From the NCBI GenBank assembly GCA_937911965.1, contig CALDPL010000265.1, positions 1-6,831 on the forward strand: 6,831 nt of DNA. The letters run 5' to 3'. The position numbers and the translations under genes are program-made. Of the stretch, positions 5,501-6,831 are shown piece by piece; the stretch's first letter is position 1; the number at the start of each line of letters is the position of its first letter. The stretch is from an uncultured Allomuricauda sp. GTDB taxonomy: Bacteria; Bacteroidota; Bacteroidia; Flavobacteriales; Flavobacteriaceae. The notes beneath the pieces were generated by a model that had not been told where the DNA came from, made no database searches, and saw nothing but the letters and a program-made list of their open reading frames with translations.

Positions 5501-6831
5501 ATGAAAAACATCATTTCCCTGTTTGTAGTCATCCTGTTTTTTGTTTCCTGCAAAATGGATAAATCCACGGAAGTTTCCAGAATCGAATTCACCGGCATAT
5601 CCGATTCAATTAGGCCGGGTGACAACTTTTTTATGCACGTGAACAAAATTTGGTACGATACGGTCCAAATTGCGGATGACCAGGTAGGAGTTGGCTCTTA
5701 CAGCTTTTTGAACATTCCCCAGAGGGAAAGGTTGGAGGGAATTTTGGAAGAGGTATCGGCTCAGGAACATCCAAAGGGAAGTGTGGAACAAAAGGTCGGG
5801 GATTTTTATGCCTCGGGTATGGATACACAGACCATTGATGCCAGGGGATATGATCCCATTAAGCCCATTCTGGATGAAATCGCCCGGATCGACAGTAGGG
5901 AAGGGGTCGTGGAATTTGTGAGCTCACAAATGGAATCCGGAAACAATTCGATCATAGGATTGAGGGTGGGACCGGACATCAAGAACAGTTCGATCAACAT
6001 ACTGCATATCGGACAGGCCGGTCTGGGACTTCCGGACCGGGATTATTATTTCAAGACGGATTCCTCCACTGTGGGAATCCAAAACGCCTATAAAAGGTAT
6101 ATCGCCACTTTGATCACGCTGACCGACGGACAAGATGCCGATGGGCAGGCGAAAATGGTGTACAGTCTTGAAAAGGAATTGGCCGAGAGCCACAAGACCC
6201 GAATCGATAGACGGGACATACAGGCCAATTATAATAAGTTTTCCGTGGCCGATCTCACAAGAAGGAACCCCAATTTGGATTGGACATCCATGCTTTCGAA
6301 GCTGGAGTTGGAAGCGGATTCCATCAATGCGCAACAACCCGCCTATTACGACAAATTGGACAGTCTTTTGGGAAGCGTCCCTGTCGATCAATGGAAAACA
6401 TACCTCAGGGCCCATACCTTGGACAGCTATGCCAATTTTTTGGGCAGCCCCTTTGAAAAGGCGGTATTCGAGTACAACAAGGTGCTGCTCGGGCAGTCGG
6501 AGCAGCAGCCCCGGGCCCAATTGATGGTACAGCAGGTGGACCGGATGCTCGGTTTTGCCCTGGGGCAGCTGTACGTGAAAAGGTATTTTGACGAGGAGGA
6601 CAAAAAAAGGGTGTCCGATTTGGTGGACAACCTTCAAAAAGCCTTTGAGACCCGAATGAACCAATTGGACTGGATGAGTGACAGCACCAAGTCCAAGGCC
6701 AAGGAAAAGTTGTATGCCATCACCAAAAAGGTGGGCTATCCGGATGTTTGGAGGGAGTACGATGTCACTATGGAGCGGGAAAAATACTTTGAGAATGTGG
6801 TGGCCCTGCGCAAAAATGCCTATGAGCACCG
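5501..6831 (+). CDS. M13-family metallopeptidase (neprilysin/PepO-like) lipoprotein, 5' part
   Basis: The frame is open from ATG at 5501 to the window end, giving 443 complete codons; family members usually have about 670-700 residues, so roughly the last third is missing. MKNIISLFVVILFFVSC is a lipoprotein signal peptide with the lipid-bearing Cys at residue 17, placing the enzyme on a membrane facing the periplasm or outside. The M13 N-terminal domain is clear: SIRPGDNFFMHVN (36-48), the GLGLPDRDYYF signature (174-184), LGFALGQLYVKRYF in the last quarter, then DWMSDSTKSKAKEKL from residue 390 and KVGYPDVW. These are zinc endopeptidases acting on short to medium peptides inside a closed chamber. 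The HExxH and ExxxD zinc residues belong to the part beyond the window, so activity cannot be confirmed here. The +2 Lys after the lipid Cys would favour outer-membrane sorting, by analogy with other lipoproteins. The gene lies 65 bases after the DUF1801 gene and probably has its own promoter. Confidence 0.93.
   Translation, partial: MKNIISLFVVILFFVSCKMDKSTEVSRIEFTGISDSIRPGDNFFMHVNKIWYDTVQIADDQVGVGSYSFLNIPQRERLEGILEEVSAQEHPKGSVEQKVGDFYASGMDTQTIDARGYDPIKPILDEIARIDSREGVVEFVSSQMESGNNSIIGLRVGPDIKNSSINILHIGQAGLGLPDRDYYFKTDSSTVGIQNAYKRYIATLITLTDGQDADGQAKMVYSLEKELAESHKTRIDRRDIQANYNKFSVADLTRRNPNLDWTSMLSKLELEADSINAQQPAYYDKLDSLLGSVPVDQWKTYLRAHTLDSYANFLGSPFEKAVFEYNKVLLGQSEQQPRAQLMVQQVDRMLGFALGQLYVKRYFDEEDKKRVSDLVDNLQKAFETRMNQLDWMSDSTKSKAKEKLYAITKKVGYPDVWREYDVTMEREKYFENVVALRKNAYEH

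Noticed and set aside
5924..6829. A roughly 300-codon open frame on the minus strand opposite the M13 peptidase gene
   Set aside because: The sense strand carries the M13 signatures without interruption. The antisense product has no coherent fold or start context.

Overview
The window looks like a stretch of Bacteroidota chromosome, most likely a marine-type member of the Flavobacteriaceae or a close relative. This rests on protein resemblance, on the absence of Shine-Dalgarno sequences before nearly every gene, and on one promoter matching the Bacteroidota form (TTG, about 20 bp, TAnnTTTG). Base composition looks close to 50% GC by eye, which is high for that group. No mobile element, CRISPR array, rRNA or tRNA gene was seen, and there is no gene-free stretch over 150 bases.

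Left part (1-1261): the 3' end of a PQQ-dependent sorbosone/glucose dehydrogenase-like gene (+) converges with, and overlaps by 13 bases, a small gene of unknown function (-). A clear intrinsic terminator at 1212-1252 closes the next minus-strand gene.

Middle left (1262-3457, -): one monocistronic gene for a secreted zinc peptidase of the M28B type (glutamate carboxypeptidase II / PSMA fold: PA domain, catalytic domain, dimerisation domain). All zinc, catalytic and calcium residues appear to be present, but the acidic-substrate pocket is altered.

Middle right (3458-5435, +): a divergent intergenic region, then a compact four-gene operon: ArsR/SdpR-like repressor, SRPBCC (AHSA1-like) protein, four-helix DoxX-like membrane protein, and DUF1801/YdeI-like protein. 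Gaps are 4 and 22 bases, then a 17-base overlap. The operon promoter is covered by a regular array of four alternating TGCAG/CTGCA half-sites at exact 13-bp steps, a strong candidate operator for the ArsR-like protein. This operon of poorly understood proteins, with an ordered operator and a Cys/His cluster on its last protein, is the most interesting part of the window.

Right part (5501-end, +): the N-terminal two thirds of an M13 (neprilysin/PepO-like) metallopeptidase made as a lipoprotein; its HExxH catalytic half lies beyond the window. Three exported enzymes (sugar dehydrogenase, M28B peptidase, M13 peptidase) therefore surround a small cytoplasmic and membrane regulatory module. No direct functional link between them can be shown from sequence.
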